64,000 bases of DNA from Occallatibacter gabretensis (GTDB lineage: Bacteria; Acidobacteriota; Terriglobia; Terriglobales; Acidobacteriaceae): contig NZ_LAIJ01000009.1 in the NCBI RefSeq assembly GCF_001449115.1, positions 2,238,114 to 2,302,113 on the forward strand. The letters run 5' to 3'. The position numbers and the translations under genes were made by a program. Shown here one piece after another: positions 8,845-17,819 of the stretch (within the stretch, counting starts at the first letter, position 1; each line of letters begins with the position of its first letter). The notes beneath the pieces were generated by a model that was given only the letters and a program-made list of their open reading frames with translations, ran no database searches and was not told the DNA's origin.

Positions 8845-10124
8845 TGGATCGTCGTTCGTTTACCCAGGGCCTCTCAGCGCTCGCCCTGGTTTCTTCCGCT
8901 TCATTGAGTAGTTCCGCGCTGCAGACTGCTGCCGGCGCGGCTGCTGCGCCGGCAGCCGCTGACGATACGCGAGCTGCGCGACAGATTGCGCATACGACCA
9001 TAAACACGCCGCTGCGATTGGGCCTCATCGGGGCTGGCAGCCGTGGGCAGGAACTCGTGCGGAGCTTTCTGCGCGTCCCCGGAGTCAGGATTACCGCGAC
9101 CGCCGATGTATATCCGCCGCGATTTGAGCAGCTAGACAAGGTGTGCGGCTACCAGGTGGCCAGACACGCCGACTATCGCGCGCTTCTCGATCGCAAGGAC
9201 CTCGACGTCATTGTGATTGCCACCCCACTCGGCCTGCACGCGGAACATGTACTCGCAGCGCTCAAGAGTGGCCGGCCTGTGTATGGCGAAAAGACTATGG
9301 CTTACACCATCGCGCAGGCGCGAGAGATTGTAGCGGCGGTGGCTGCCAGTAAGCAGGTTTTCCAGGTCGGCCATCAGTATCGTTATTCACCATGGATTCG
9401 CGCCGCGCTGGCGCGGGTGCAGGCGGGCGAGATTGGCGACGTCACGCACGTTCTGGCGTATTGGAACCGCAACAACAGCTGGCGGCGGCCTGTGCCTGAT
9501 CCATCTTTGGAGCGGCTGATTAACTGGAGGCTTTATCACAAGTGGTCGCTCGGGCTGATTGCCGAACTGGGATCGCATCACATGGACATCGCGAATTGGA
9601 CCATGGGCTCTTACCCGGTTGCTGTGCAGGCCTCGGGCTCCATCTGTTACTACCGCGACGGGCGCGAGACGGACGACAATGTACAGGTGATTCTCAGCTA
9701 TCCGGGCGGCCGCCGGATGGTTTTCACCTCGATGACCGATAACGCAAAGCAGGGTGACCAGCTGTGGCTTTATGGAACCAAAGGCTCATTGAATTTGACG
9801 CTGCAGGACGCGACATTCTTTTACGAGCCGCGAAAAGTGACGGCCGTCAAGGAAGAAAAGGGCGATAAGAAACAAGAGCCTGTAGTCACAAGCGCCTCAT
9901 ACAGTCCGGCCAACGAGATGCCATATCGCGGCCCCGGAAAATCTGTTGAGGTAAAGGATCCCGAAGACCCGACGACGGCGGCAACACGTGCGTTCGTATA
10001 CTGTGTTCGAACAGGAGAGCGCCCCATTGCAGATGAACATGTGGGCCTGGGCTCTGCACTTGCTGTCGTGTCTGCCAATGAGGCGAGAGTCGCCAAGCGC
10101 GAGGTTGAGATCTCTGCCGTCTAG
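8844..10124 (+). CDS. Tat-exported Gfo/Idh/MocA-family oxidoreductase
   Basis: This 426-residue NAD(P)-dependent sugar oxidoreductase begins with a Tat-type leader (DRRSF followed by an Ala/Ser-rich region to about residue 45). The Rossmann motif GLIGAGSRG follows, then IVIATPLGLHAEHV. The catalytic block usually written EKP reads EKT here (YGEKTMAYT), so the lysine is kept and the proline is changed. The C-terminal domain includes VGHQYRYSPW and the substrate-side ELGSHHMDIANW. Exported family members usually carry a tightly bound cofactor and act on sugars or uronates in the periplasm. The TGATG overlap with apbE and the following kduI suggest a uronate pathway operon. Confidence 0.85.
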   Translation: MDRRSFTQGLSALALVSSASLSSSALQTAAGAAAAPAAADDTRAARQIAHTTINTPLRLGLIGAGSRGQELVRSFLRVPGVRITATADVYPPRFEQLDKVCGYQVARHADYRALLDRKDLDVIVIATPLGLHAEHVLAALKSGRPVYGEKTMAYTIAQAREIVAAVAASKQVFQVGHQYRYSPWIRAALARVQAGEIGDVTHVLAYWNRNNSWRRPVPDPSLERLINWRLYHKWSLGLIAELGSHHMDIANWTMGSYPVAVQASGSICYYRDGRETDDNVQVILSYPGGRRMVFTSMTDNAKQGDQLWLYGTKGSLNLTLQDATFFYEPRKVTAVKEEKGDKKQEPVVTSASYSPANEMPYRGPGKSVEVKDPEDPTTAATRAFVYCVRTGERPIADEHVGLGSALAVVSANEARVAKREVEISAV

Positions 10125-10215
10125 GCCGTTGCAGCGACCTTCCCAGATTGCGTATCGTTATTGGAATTCAGACCAAAGATGAGAGCCGCTCAACGAATTG
10201 CGAGCATCCAAGAAG

Positions 10216-11055
10216 ATGGAGATCATGAAGATCATACAGATGGCAGATCTGGTCCGGTTCCGGACAATGACGACGCAGGAGCTTCGAGACACATTTCTCA
10301 TCAGCAGCCTCTTTCAGCCGGGACAAATTTCATTCCTCTACGTCGATCTGGACCGCACGGTGATCGGGTCAGCGGTTCCGCTTGCAGAGCCGCTGAGGCT
10401 TTCCACCTACGATGCGTTGCGCGCCTCCTACTTTACGGAGCGCCGTGAGTTGGGAGTACTGAATATCGGCGGCCCTGGCACAGTGCAGGTGCGGGATGCA
10501 GAGTACGAACTCGGTAAGCTGGACGCCTTGTACGTGGGGCGCGGAAACGAAAAGGTCGTGTTCGCCAGCAAGGACGCTTCCCATCCGGCCGAGTTTTATC
10601 TCTTGAGTTATCCATCCCACGCGGTGCACCCCACAAGCCTGATACGCGCAAGCGAGCAGCAGGGAAGTAAGCTCGGCTCGTCGGAGACTGCGAATCTGCG
10701 TGAGATTACGCGCCTGATTCATCTCAATGGAGTGAGAAGCTCGCAGCTGGTGATGGGCTTTACGCGCCTCGCGCCAGGCAGTGTGTGGAACACGATGCCC
10801 GCGCATACTCACATGCGACGTTCTGAGGTCTACTTTTACTTTGACCTTGACGCAGACCAGCGCGTGGTTCATCTCATGGGGCCCGGCGACGAAACGCGGA
10901 ACCTCGTCGTTGCAAACAAGCAGGTGGTAATCTCGCCTGGATGGTCCATTCATTGCGGCGTTGGGACCAAGAACTATGCGTTCTGTTGGGGCATGGGCGG
11001 CGAAAACCAGGAGTACAGCGACATGGACGCGCTGGCTATTGCGGATCTTCGTTAG
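10216..11055 (+). CDS. kduI: 5-keto-4-deoxyuronate isomerase
   Basis: KduI interconverts 5-keto-4-deoxyuronate and 2,5-diketo-3-deoxygluconate, the step after unsaturated uronate release from pectin-like polymers. The cupin-like zinc site is complete: H197, H199 and E204 in PAHTHMRRSE, and H246 in GWSIHCG. This closely matches the numbering of the E. coli enzyme. The end of the protein reads CWGMGGENQEYSDMD, also typical. The open frame extends up to a TTG at 10198. The ATG at 10216 gives the best length match, while the ATG at 10225 has a GGAG site 4 nt upstream and is a real alternative. The last gene of the apbE run, it converges on a GH105 gene with only 12 bp between stops. Confidence 0.92.
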   Translation: MEIMKIIQMADLVRFRTMTTQELRDTFLISSLFQPGQISFLYVDLDRTVIGSAVPLAEPLRLSTYDALRASYFTERRELGVLNIGGPGTVQVRDAEYELGKLDALYVGRGNEKVVFASKDASHPAEFYLLSYPSHAVHPTSLIRASEQQGSKLGSSETANLREITRLIHLNGVRSSQLVMGFTRLAPGSVWNTMPAHTHMRRSEVYFYFDLDADQRVVHLMGPGDETRNLVVANKQVVISPGWSIHCGVGTKNYAFCWGMGGENQEYSDMDALAIADLR

Positions 11056-11067
11056 CAGCAGGCACTC

Positions 11068-12285
11068 TCAGTGTTTGGCCAGAGCATCCATCTCAGAGGC
11101 GGCAAGCAAGAATCCTCCTACGCCATATACATAACTCGCCGAGGCGCTGAATTTGCCGGGCTGGCCATCGATGGGCTGAATTGATCCCAGCCGGCCGTCT
11201 GCATAGATGTGCGTGAGAATCGCTGCCCATGAGCGTTTGATAACAGGCTCAAACTTCTTGCGATCCAATATGCCTGTGCGTATTCCCCAGGCCATTCCAT
11301 AGGTGTAAAAGGCGCTGCCGGAGATTTCAGGCAGATCATAAGCGCCGGGGTCCAGCAGACCGCTGCGCCATAAGCCATCTTTGCCCTGGATTGCGGCGAG
11401 GCGTTCGGCCATCTGCTTGAACTGCTCAATGTATTTAGCGCGGCTGGGATAGTCTTTGGGCATTTCAGTGAGCACCTGCACAAATGCGCCCATGACCCAC
11501 CCATTGCCGCGTGACCAGAAGATCTTTTGCCCGTTCTGCTGCTTCTGCGTAAAGTAGCGGCTGTCGCGGAAGTAAAGATGTTCCACAGGATCGTAGAGGC
11601 TCGACGATGTCTCCCACCACTCTTTGTCCATGTAGTCGAGATAGCGGCGATCGCCGGTAATCGTGGACATGCGCGCCAGTACAGGCGGGGCCATGAATAA
11701 CGCATCGCACCACCACCAAAGCAGCTTCTGCGGATCATCCTGCCGAACTATGAGCCGGTCCATCGTTGCTTTGGTGTCGGCCATGCGGGTGGTATCGCGA
11801 TTGTCGCGGTAGAGATCCAGATATGTACGGCCGAGCGCCATATCGTCTGCGTGAGGAAAGCGGTTGTTCAGCAGCTTCCAGTCGAAGCTCTCAGACATCT
11901 TTACCATCGCGTCGTGATAGCGCGGGTCGCCGGTAGTGCGCGATGCGGCGAGCATGCCGTCGTAGAGCGCGGCATAGGTCCATTGCTGGCTGAATGTGGA
12001 TTCGACGCGCGCTAGCTGCCAATCCGCCACTTTCTTTGCGGCTTTGCGAATGGCCGCGTGTGTCAGATCCGCGGACAGGTCCGTGGAGAGTGGGCCGGGG
12101 CTTTCCGGTGCATCGCCCACAGCGTTGCGCTCTGTGGATACAGGGGCCGGAGCAGGCGGCGCAGTTTGAGCGCGGGCGAAGATGGAAGCGACGGCAAGTA
12201 CCGCGACCAGAAATCCAAAAGTAAGAGCAGCTTTTAGGGATCGCGCAGCATTGATTTTCAGTTTGGAATTTTCAGTTTTCGCCAT
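11068..12285 (-). CDS. GH105 unsaturated glucuronyl/rhamnogalacturonyl hydrolase
   Basis: This 405-residue exported enzyme of the YteR/RhiN family hydrates and so cleaves the 4,5-unsaturated uronic acid left by polysaccharide lyases. After a hydrophobic leader (about 18-40) and a Pro/Ala-rich linker, the alpha/alpha-toroid begins near residue 75. Landmarks are QWTYAALYDGMLAASR, FPHADDMALGRTYLDLY, the catalytic Asp in WWWCDALFMAPPVL (D194), FWSRGNGWVMGAF and YDLPEISGSAFYTYGMAWG. Its product is the substrate class handled by KduI next door, which supports joint use although the strands differ. It diverges from the alginate-lyase-family gene across a 67-bp gap. Confidence 0.92.
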   Translation of the reverse strand: MAKTENSKLKINAARSLKAALTFGFLVAVLAVASIFARAQTAPPAPAPVSTERNAVGDAPESPGPLSTDLSADLTHAAIRKAAKKVADWQLARVESTFSQQWTYAALYDGMLAASRTTGDPRYHDAMVKMSESFDWKLLNNRFPHADDMALGRTYLDLYRDNRDTTRMADTKATMDRLIVRQDDPQKLLWWWCDALFMAPPVLARMSTITGDRRYLDYMDKEWWETSSSLYDPVEHLYFRDSRYFTQKQQNGQKIFWSRGNGWVMGAFVQVLTEMPKDYPSRAKYIEQFKQMAERLAAIQGKDGLWRSGLLDPGAYDLPEISGSAFYTYGMAWGIRTGILDRKKFEPVIKRSWAAILTHIYADGRLGSIQPIDGQPGKFSASASYVYGVGGFLLAASEMDALAKH

Positions 12286-12311
12286 ACTGATGGGAAATCA
12301 TAACAGCTGGA

Positions 12312-12326
12312 TGATGTACGTTATCA
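12312..12326. promoter_or_regulatory. Short palindrome in divergent promoter
   Basis: The 67-bp gap between the divergent GH105 and lyase genes contains an imperfect palindrome with outer arms TGAT/ATCA around a GTAC-containing centre. It is placed where an operator for both genes would be expected. The match is short and could be chance. Confidence 0.25.
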
Positions 12327-12352
12327 ATACTCGCCAGATAGAATCCTGAGCT

Positions 12353-13594
12353 ATGAAGCCGCTGAGCGGAATTGCGTGCCGGACGTCATCGGCTACCTCG
12401 CAAATTGACAGAAGAATCTTTCTAAAAACAGCAGCAGCATCCGGGTTAGCTGCTCTGGCGCCGTATGCTCGGGGCGCGCTTAGTCATGCAGGGGAATCGG
12501 ATGCATATCGCCTGGTAGTTGCAACGGATCGCCAAAGAATCGTTACTGCTGCAGACAGATATCTGTTGCAAAAGCCACTTACGATTACTGCCTTTCCTGC
12601 AAAGCGAAGCGCGGGTGGGTTACACGATTTCTTTTCGCAGGCGGATTACTTCTGGCCGAATCCCAAAGACCCGAACGGGCCGTACATCAATCGCGACGGG
12701 CAGAGCAATCCAGACAACTTTGACGATCATCGCCGCGTGATGGTGGCACTTTCGGTACAGATGCCGGCGCTCACGGCTGCATGGCTGCTGACTGGCCGCT
12801 CCAGTTATGGCAAGCTGGCTGGCGATCACTTGCGCGCGTGGTTTGTGACGCCGGAAACGCGCATGAATCCCAACCTGCAATTTGCGCAGGCAGTCATCGG
12901 CGTTTCTACGGGGCGCTCCTACGGAATCATCGATACGCTGCACCTGGTGGAAGTGGCCCGCGCGGCGAGTTTGTTGCATACGCAGGTGCTGAGCGCTGAA
13001 GATGCCGCTGCCGTGAAGGCATGGTTTCGCGAGTATCTCGCATGGCTCAACACCAGCAACTCCGGCAAGGCCGAGCGCGATGCGTTGAACAACCATGCCA
13101 TGTGCTGGGCGCTGCAGGCGGCCGAGTTCGCACGTCTTGCGGACGATGAAGCATTGCGGCAGGAGATTTACCAGCGCTATCGCGAGATTATGCTGCCCAA
13201 CCAGATGGCTCCGGATGGCTCATTTCCTCGCGAGTTGACGCGTACCAAACCTTATAGCTATTCCATCTTCAACTTCGATGTGATGGCGGCATTGTGCCAG
13301 TCTCTCAAGGGCCTTACGCCTGATCCGCTGAGCTTTCAGCTTGCCGACGGGCGCGGCCTTTCAAAAGCCTCGCAGTTTCTCTACCCGTATCTCAAAGACA
13401 AATCCACGTGGAAATGGGCGCATGACGTGGAGCACTTTGACGCGCTTCCAGTGCGCTCGCCGGGCCTGTTGTTTGCGGGCGTGGCGTTTCACAATTCGCA
13501 GTACATCGATTTGTGGAAGAGCCTGAATCCTGACCCGACTGACAAAGAGATCATTCGGAATTATCCGATTCGGCAGCCGCTGCTGTGGGTATAG
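12353..13594 (+). CDS. Tat-exported alginate-lyase-family protein
   Basis: This 413-residue member of the alginate_lyase (PF05426, AlgL/PL5-like) superfamily is an alpha/alpha-barrel polysaccharide lyase or relative. A twin-arginine leader (DRRIFLKTAAASGLAALAP, about 19-37) precedes the domain. Family landmarks are DYFWPNPKDPNGPYINRDG, TGRSYGIIDTLHLVE, the NNH triplet at 246-248 and Tyr residues in RTKPYSYSIFNFD (301/303). In characterised AlgL enzymes the equivalent Asn/His and Tyr act in beta-elimination. Many soil-bacterial members have no proven substrate, so alginate itself is not certain. The product would be an unsaturated uronate, which fits the adjacent GH105 and KduI. Confidence 0.85.
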   Translation: MKPLSGIACRTSSATSQIDRRIFLKTAAASGLAALAPYARGALSHAGESDAYRLVVATDRQRIVTAADRYLLQKPLTITAFPAKRSAGGLHDFFSQADYFWPNPKDPNGPYINRDGQSNPDNFDDHRRVMVALSVQMPALTAAWLLTGRSSYGKLAGDHLRAWFVTPETRMNPNLQFAQAVIGVSTGRSYGIIDTLHLVEVARAASLLHTQVLSAEDAAAVKAWFREYLAWLNTSNSGKAERDALNNHAMCWALQAAEFARLADDEALRQEIYQRYREIMLPNQMAPDGSFPRELTRTKPYSYSIFNFDVMAALCQSLKGLTPDPLSFQLADGRGLSKASQFLYPYLKDKSTWKWAHDVEHFDALPVRSPGLLFAGVAFHNSQYIDLWKSLNPDPTDKEIIRNYPIRQPLLWV

Positions 13595-13672
13595 TGTGGC
13601 TGCCGTGGTTGCATAGTTCTCCAGCATTTTCTTTCTTCTCGCCCCTGCATTTCGCTGTATAAAGAGGGAACC

Positions 13673-14800
13673 ATGCCGATCCTCAATCGAAAAGACTTTC
13701 TTCGGAATACCGCGCTTGCCGGGCTCGGCGCTGTCGCGGGTCGTGTCCTCGCTTACGGGCAATCGGCTAAGCTGCCGGTGATTGACCAGGAAATACGCCA
13801 GTACATGGAGCGCTACAGCGTGCCTGGTATGACGATCTGTTTTCTGCGCGGCAAAGACCTGCTTTATTCCGAAGCTTTCGGCCTGGCCGACCGCTCCACC
13901 GGTACTCCTGTAACGGCCGCAAGTCTTTTTCGCATTGCCAGCAATTCAAAGGCATTCACTTCCGCCTCTATCTTTCTGCTGATAGAAACTGGCAAGCTCC
14001 AGCTTGAGCAAACGGTCTTCAGCGCAGACGGCATCCTGCCACAGTATTCCAATCTGGGTGGTCATAAGGACTGGCTGCACAGCATCACCGTTCATCAGTT
14101 GCTCACACATACCTCAGGAGGCTGGAGCAATCAGGACAATGATCCCATGTTCGAAAAAGGCGGGTTCAATCATGACCAGCTCATCGAATGGACGTTGAAA
14201 ACGCATGAACTGCAATACCCTCCGGGGCAGCACTACGCGTATTCCAACTTTGGCTATTGCGTGCTGGGACGGGTGATCGAGAAGGTTTCCGGGATGCCTT
14301 ACCCGCAGTTTGTGCACCAGCACATTCTTAACAGAATCGGCGACAACGACATGCGAATTGCCACTCATAAGCCCGTCCCCAATGAAGTCACCTACTACGG
14401 GCAGAATGGCGAAAACCCCTATGGCATACCCATTACCCGTATGGATTCTCACGGCGGATGGATTGCGACCTCTGAAGACATGGCTCGGTTTCTGGCATGC
14501 CTCTTCACGCCTGAAGATCAGGAAGGCGCGACGCCCGTGCTTTCACCTGCCAGCCTCAAAACAATGACGACAGGAACAAGCGCTAATCCGGATTACGCCT
14601 GCGGACTCGAAATCAATCGCGCCGGCAATGCATGGCACAACGGAAGTCTGCCGGGCACGATCAGCCTCATGGTCCACACGCACAGTGGATGTAGTTGGGC
14701 AGCGGTCTTGAACACCAGAACGTCCCAGGGTACGCCGGAACCAGATCTGGATAAAATGCTTTGGCGCATCGGACGGGATATTCCGGGCTATAAGCCATAG
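13673..14800 (+). CDS. Exported serine hydrolase of the beta-lactamase/AmpC-like family
   Basis: This 375-residue penicillin-binding-protein-like esterase or peptidase has a leader (about 1-30) with a Tat-like NRKDFLR start. The active-site motifs are S90-N-S-K93 (IASNSKAF), Y190-S-N192 (YAYSNFGY) and a C-terminal H-N-G (WHNGSLPG) taking the place of KTG. The HNG triad and overall plan match the broad PF00144 family of esterases and D-aminopeptidase-like enzymes rather than true resistance beta-lactamases. It lies 78 bp after the lyase gene and ends just before a strong terminator, so it may be the last gene of that transcript. Its substrate is unknown. Confidence 0.88.
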   Translation: MPILNRKDFLRNTALAGLGAVAGRVLAYGQSAKLPVIDQEIRQYMERYSVPGMTICFLRGKDLLYSEAFGLADRSTGTPVTAASLFRIASNSKAFTSASIFLLIETGKLQLEQTVFSADGILPQYSNLGGHKDWLHSITVHQLLTHTSGGWSNQDNDPMFEKGGFNHDQLIEWTLKTHELQYPPGQHYAYSNFGYCVLGRVIEKVSGMPYPQFVHQHILNRIGDNDMRIATHKPVPNEVTYYGQNGENPYGIPITRMDSHGGWIATSEDMARFLACLFTPEDQEGATPVLSPASLKTMTTGTSANPDYACGLEINRAGNAWHNGSLPGTISLMVHTHSGCSWAAVLNTRTSQGTPEPDLDKMLWRIGRDIPGYKP

Positions 14801-14815
14801 CCTAGCTCCCCGGAA

Positions 14816-14846
14816 CGCGAAGGCATCTTCGCGCCTCTGTTTTTCT
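14816..14846 (+). terminator. Rho-independent terminator of the serine hydrolase gene
   Basis: A 7-bp perfect stem (14816-14822 with 14827-14833) closed by a GCAT tetraloop is followed within a few bases by a run of T residues (14840-14844). It starts 16 nt after the stop codon. Confidence 0.8.
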
Positions 14847-14965
14847 TGTCAAGCCCTCTTTCGGAAAATATTTTTTAACTCGTTGATTTTAAAGCACAAA
14901 AAACTTTGCGCAATTTGCGTAGTATTTCTTCGAATCTGCCATACTTATAGGTAGTAGAGAAAAAG

Positions 14966-15003
14966 CGGCCTGAGTCCATCGAGGATTCAGGCCGTTTTCT
15001 TTT
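14966..15003 (+). terminator. Second strong Rho-independent terminator with no gene before it
   Basis: A 12-bp stem with one G-U pair (14966-14977 with 14983-14994), a 5-nt loop and a T-rich tail (14995-15003) form a textbook terminator. It lies about 120 bp after the previous terminator with no open reading frame between them. It may therefore end a short untranslated RNA or back up the first terminator. The rest of the 14801-15270 gap holds no convincing gene; short frames on both strands have no recognisable domain. Confidence 0.8.
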
Positions 15004-15270
15004 CAGACAAGTTTCAGGATCGCTTCGCGCCGAGGATATCTATGGCTTTTGGACGTTTTACCGATAATCCCTATTCCCTCCGTCGACCGCGGGAGCAGGG
15101 ATTGACGCTTGCACAGTTCCGGAATGAAGATCGCATAAAGATTTTTGCGGAAACTGTGCTGCCTTCTGTAACACGCACAAATAAAGTCACTTCGGGCCCG
15201 GGTCTGCACAGGATAACTTCCGCGATTGTCCGAAATCGCACACCACCCCGCTTGCCGGTCTCTGCTAAAA

Positions 15271-15861
15271 ATGATCTCAATGACCAATTTCGAAATCCGA
15301 ATGCCCGAGCACATCGAAACCGTGTTCCTTGATCGCGACGGCGTATTGAACCAGAAGATGCCGGAAGGACATTACGTCACCTCCTGGGATGAGTTCCGCC
15401 CGCTGCAAGGTATCGCTGAAGCGATCAGCAAACTGAATCGTGCAGGGATTCGCGTAATCGTAGTCAGCAATCAGCGCGGAATCGCTCTCGGCCGCATGTC
15501 GAATGCGGATGTGGAAGCCATTCACGCTCGATTCCAGGAATTACTTAAAGCTAGCGGCGCGCACATCGATGCTTTTTACTTTTGCCCCCACGACAAGGAG
15601 GGATGCGATTGCCGCAAACCAAAGCCCGGGCTCTTCCTACAGGCCAAACGGGATTTTCCTGCAATTATGCCGGAGACCAGTATTGTCATCGGCGACTCTT
15701 TGTCAGATATTGAAGCAGGCCGCAATTTCGGAATGGCAACGATATGGATTTCAGGGGATGCAGAGAGCCGCAGACCGGAGTGGGTCAAAGCGCATGAGCT
15801 CGCGGATGCTACTTTCGCGTCATTGCCCGAGTCTATGGGAGCTCTTGTCCCCCGAAAGTGA
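15271..15861 (+). CDS. gmhB: D-glycero-alpha-D-manno-heptose-1,7-bisphosphate 7-phosphatase
   Basis: This HAD-superfamily phosphatase of the histidinol-phosphatase-like group removes the 7-phosphate of heptose bisphosphate. The nucleophile motif is FLDRDGVLN (D21 and D23 from the chosen start). Motif II is VVSNQRGIALG. A zinc loop is built from CPHDKEGCDCRKPKPG, and motif IV is VIGDSLSDIEAGRNFGM. The zinc loop is typical of GmhB. The frame is open further upstream, but conservation begins only near MPEHIETVFLDRDG (15301). ATG 15271, 15280 and 15301 are all possible, and none has a good ribosome-binding site. Together with hddA, hddC and gmhA it completes the GDP-heptose pathway. Confidence 0.87.
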   Translation: MISMTNFEIRMPEHIETVFLDRDGVLNQKMPEGHYVTSWDEFRPLQGIAEAISKLNRAGIRVIVVSNQRGIALGRMSNADVEAIHARFQELLKASGAHIDAFYFCPHDKEGCDCRKPKPGLFLQAKRDFPAIMPETSIVIGDSLSDIEAGRNFGMATIWISGDAESRRPEWVKAHELADATFASLPESMGALVPRK

Positions 15862-15961
15862 CTTGAGCAGCAGCGTAGACAAGCGTATGTTTAGCTACGG
15901 CAGTTCTCGCAAATCACCATAAGCACAGCCGCGCAAACAGCTTCGGCAGAGGGGAAAGACT

Positions 15962-17002
15962 GTGAAATTGATCAGGGCAAGGGCTCCGCTTCGACTTGGG
16001 CTGGCGGGAGGCGGTACGGACGTTTCGCCATACTGCGACGAATATGGCGGAGCAATTCTTAACGCGACTATTGGGCTCTATGCTTACGCGACGATTGAAC
16101 CATTGACCGACCCGATTGTGTCCTTTCAATCCTTCGATCGTAATGAGCAGGTAGATTATGAATCTACAAGTGAGTTGCCGATGGATGGCAAACTTGACCT
16201 GCTGAAGGCCATTCACAATTACGCGATTAAGAATTTCAATGATGGTAAGCCTCTCCACGTAAAGGTTGTGACCCGTGTGGACGTGCCCTCCGGATCAGGC
16301 CTAGGCGGATCTTCGACCCTGGTAGTGGCGATTTTAAAGGCATATTCCGAGTTGCTGAACTCGCCACTGGACGACTACACCCTGGCGCATGTCGCTTACG
16401 TGATCGAACGTGAGGAGGCGGGTCTCCAGGGCGGAAGACAGGATCAGTTTGCCGCAGCCTTTGGGGGCGTGAATTTTATGGAGTTCGGGCGCGAAGGGCG
16501 CGTTCTTGTGAATCCACTGCGAATCAAAGAGAGCGTTCTGGCTGAACTTGAAGCTTCATTGCTGCTTTTCTTTACCGGCGCATCCCGGGAGTCGAAAGGG
16601 ATTATTGCCGAACAGGCGCAGAATGTTGAGCGACACAACGAAGACGCGATTGAAGCAATGCATCAATTAAAGAAAGAAGCCTTCCTGATGAAGGAAGCCC
16701 TGTTGCGCGGAGATTTTCATGGCCTCCATGAGGTGATGCGCCGAAGCTGGGAGGCGAAGAAGCGCATGGCGCGGCAGATTGTGAATGAACAGATTGAGAC
16801 TGCTTACTCCAAGGCCCTGGATGCTGGAGCGCACTGCGCGAAGATTTCCGGTGCCGGCGGCGGCGGCTTCATGATTTTTCTGACCGATCCGATGCGCAAA
16901 GAGCGTGTGGCTGAGGCACTTGGAACGCTGGATACCTGCGGGAATGTCTACCGATGCCACTTTACGACTTCAGGCGCTATGGTTTGGAAGGCAGACGCGT
17001 AG
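15962..17002 (+). CDS. hddA: D-glycero-alpha-D-manno-heptose-7-phosphate kinase
   Basis: This 346-residue GHMP kinase phosphorylates heptose 7-phosphate at C1. Landmarks are the N-terminal RAPLRLGLAGGGTD, the ATP-binding PSGSGLGGSS (109-118), GLQGGRQDQFAAAFGG and the C-terminal glycine loop KISGAGGGGFMIF. These match the HddA subgroup rather than galacto- or homoserine kinases. The start is GTG 15962 with GAGGGG upstream. The downstream gene is the matching nucleotidyltransferase. Confidence 0.9.
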   Translation: MKLIRARAPLRLGLAGGGTDVSPYCDEYGGAILNATIGLYAYATIEPLTDPIVSFQSFDRNEQVDYESTSELPMDGKLDLLKAIHNYAIKNFNDGKPLHVKVVTRVDVPSGSGLGGSSTLVVAILKAYSELLNSPLDDYTLAHVAYVIEREEAGLQGGRQDQFAAAFGGVNFMEFGREGRVLVNPLRIKESVLAELEASLLLFFTGASRESKGIIAEQAQNVERHNEDAIEAMHQLKKEAFLMKEALLRGDFHGLHEVMRRSWEAKKRMARQIVNEQIETAYSKALDAGAHCAKISGAGGGGFMIFLTDPMRKERVAEALGTLDTCGNVYRCHFTTSGAMVWKADA

Positions 17003-17086
17003 AAGCATGATTACAAATGGATGATTTCTGCAGAGCCTAGAAAGTAGATCGAGGTTCGTAGGAAGGTTACGCGAAAGGAATAGACA

Positions 17087-17788
17087 GTGGAGGCGATAGT
17101 ACTCGCCGGAGGTCTCGGCACACGATTAAGTTCCCGGCTTGTGGATCGTCCGAAGTCAATGGCTTTAGTGGCGGGGCGCCCATTTCTGGAAATACTGCTC
17201 GATCGGCTCGTGAAATCCGGATGCACGCACGTGCTGCTGTCAGTAGGCCATTTGCGCTCTGTGATCACGGATGCGTTTGGGGATAGTTATCGCGGGATTC
17301 CCATTACTTACGTGGTTGAAGAGACCCCGTTGGGTACCGGAGGAGCGATACGAAAGGCGCTGGATTTTGGCCGCGAAGATTGCTGCCTGGTGCTGAATGG
17401 AGATACTTACGTCGACCTGGACAGTGCTGCCCTTCTGGGGTTTCATCGCGCGGGGCATTCTGCCATCACACTGGCTGTGGCGCAGGTGGCAGACTCCGGA
17501 CGTTATGGGCGCGTTCGCATTGAGGAAGAGGGAAATACGGAATATGTCACTGGATTTGAGGAAAAGGGCCAGAGCGGCGAAGGATGGATTAATGCCGGCG
17601 TCTATGCGCTGAATCGAGAGTTCCCTTGGCCTGGAGAGCTCACCGAGCGGTTCTCATTTGAAAATGACGTGCTGGTTCCAGGGGTAGAAAGTCTTCGGCC
17701 GCTCGCATTTCGGCATTCAGGCTATTTTCTTGATATCGGGGTACCCGCGGACTTAGATCGGGCCGCGAGCGAGCTTGCAGACCGCTAA
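17087..17788 (+). CDS. hddC: D-glycero-alpha-D-manno-heptose-1-phosphate guanylyltransferase
   Basis: This 233-residue sugar-phosphate nucleotidyltransferase has the signature VLAGGLGTRLSS followed by RPKSMALVAGRPFLE, then ETPLGTGGAIRKAL and the metal-binding LNGDTYVD. Length and gene order point to HddC, which makes GDP-D-glycero-alpha-D-manno-heptose. The preference for GTP is taken from the pathway context and is not readable from the sequence. The start is GTG 17087 with an AAAGGA site. A convergent gmhA follows after 31 bp. Confidence 0.87.
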   Translation: MEAIVLAGGLGTRLSSRLVDRPKSMALVAGRPFLEILLDRLVKSGCTHVLLSVGHLRSVITDAFGDSYRGIPITYVVEETPLGTGGAIRKALDFGREDCCLVLNGDTYVDLDSAALLGFHRAGHSAITLAVAQVADSGRYGRVRIEEEGNTEYVTGFEEKGQSGEGWINAGVYALNREFPWPGELTERFSFENDVLVPGVESLRPLAFRHSGYFLDIGVPADLDRAASELADR

Positions 17789-17819
17789 TTTGCCCAGTGT
17801 CCGCGTATTCGAGTTGAGC

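Noticed and set aside
15003-15332. Overlapping short frames on both strands after the second terminator
   Set aside because: No domain, no ribosome-binding site, and the two strands compete for the same bases; nothing supports either.
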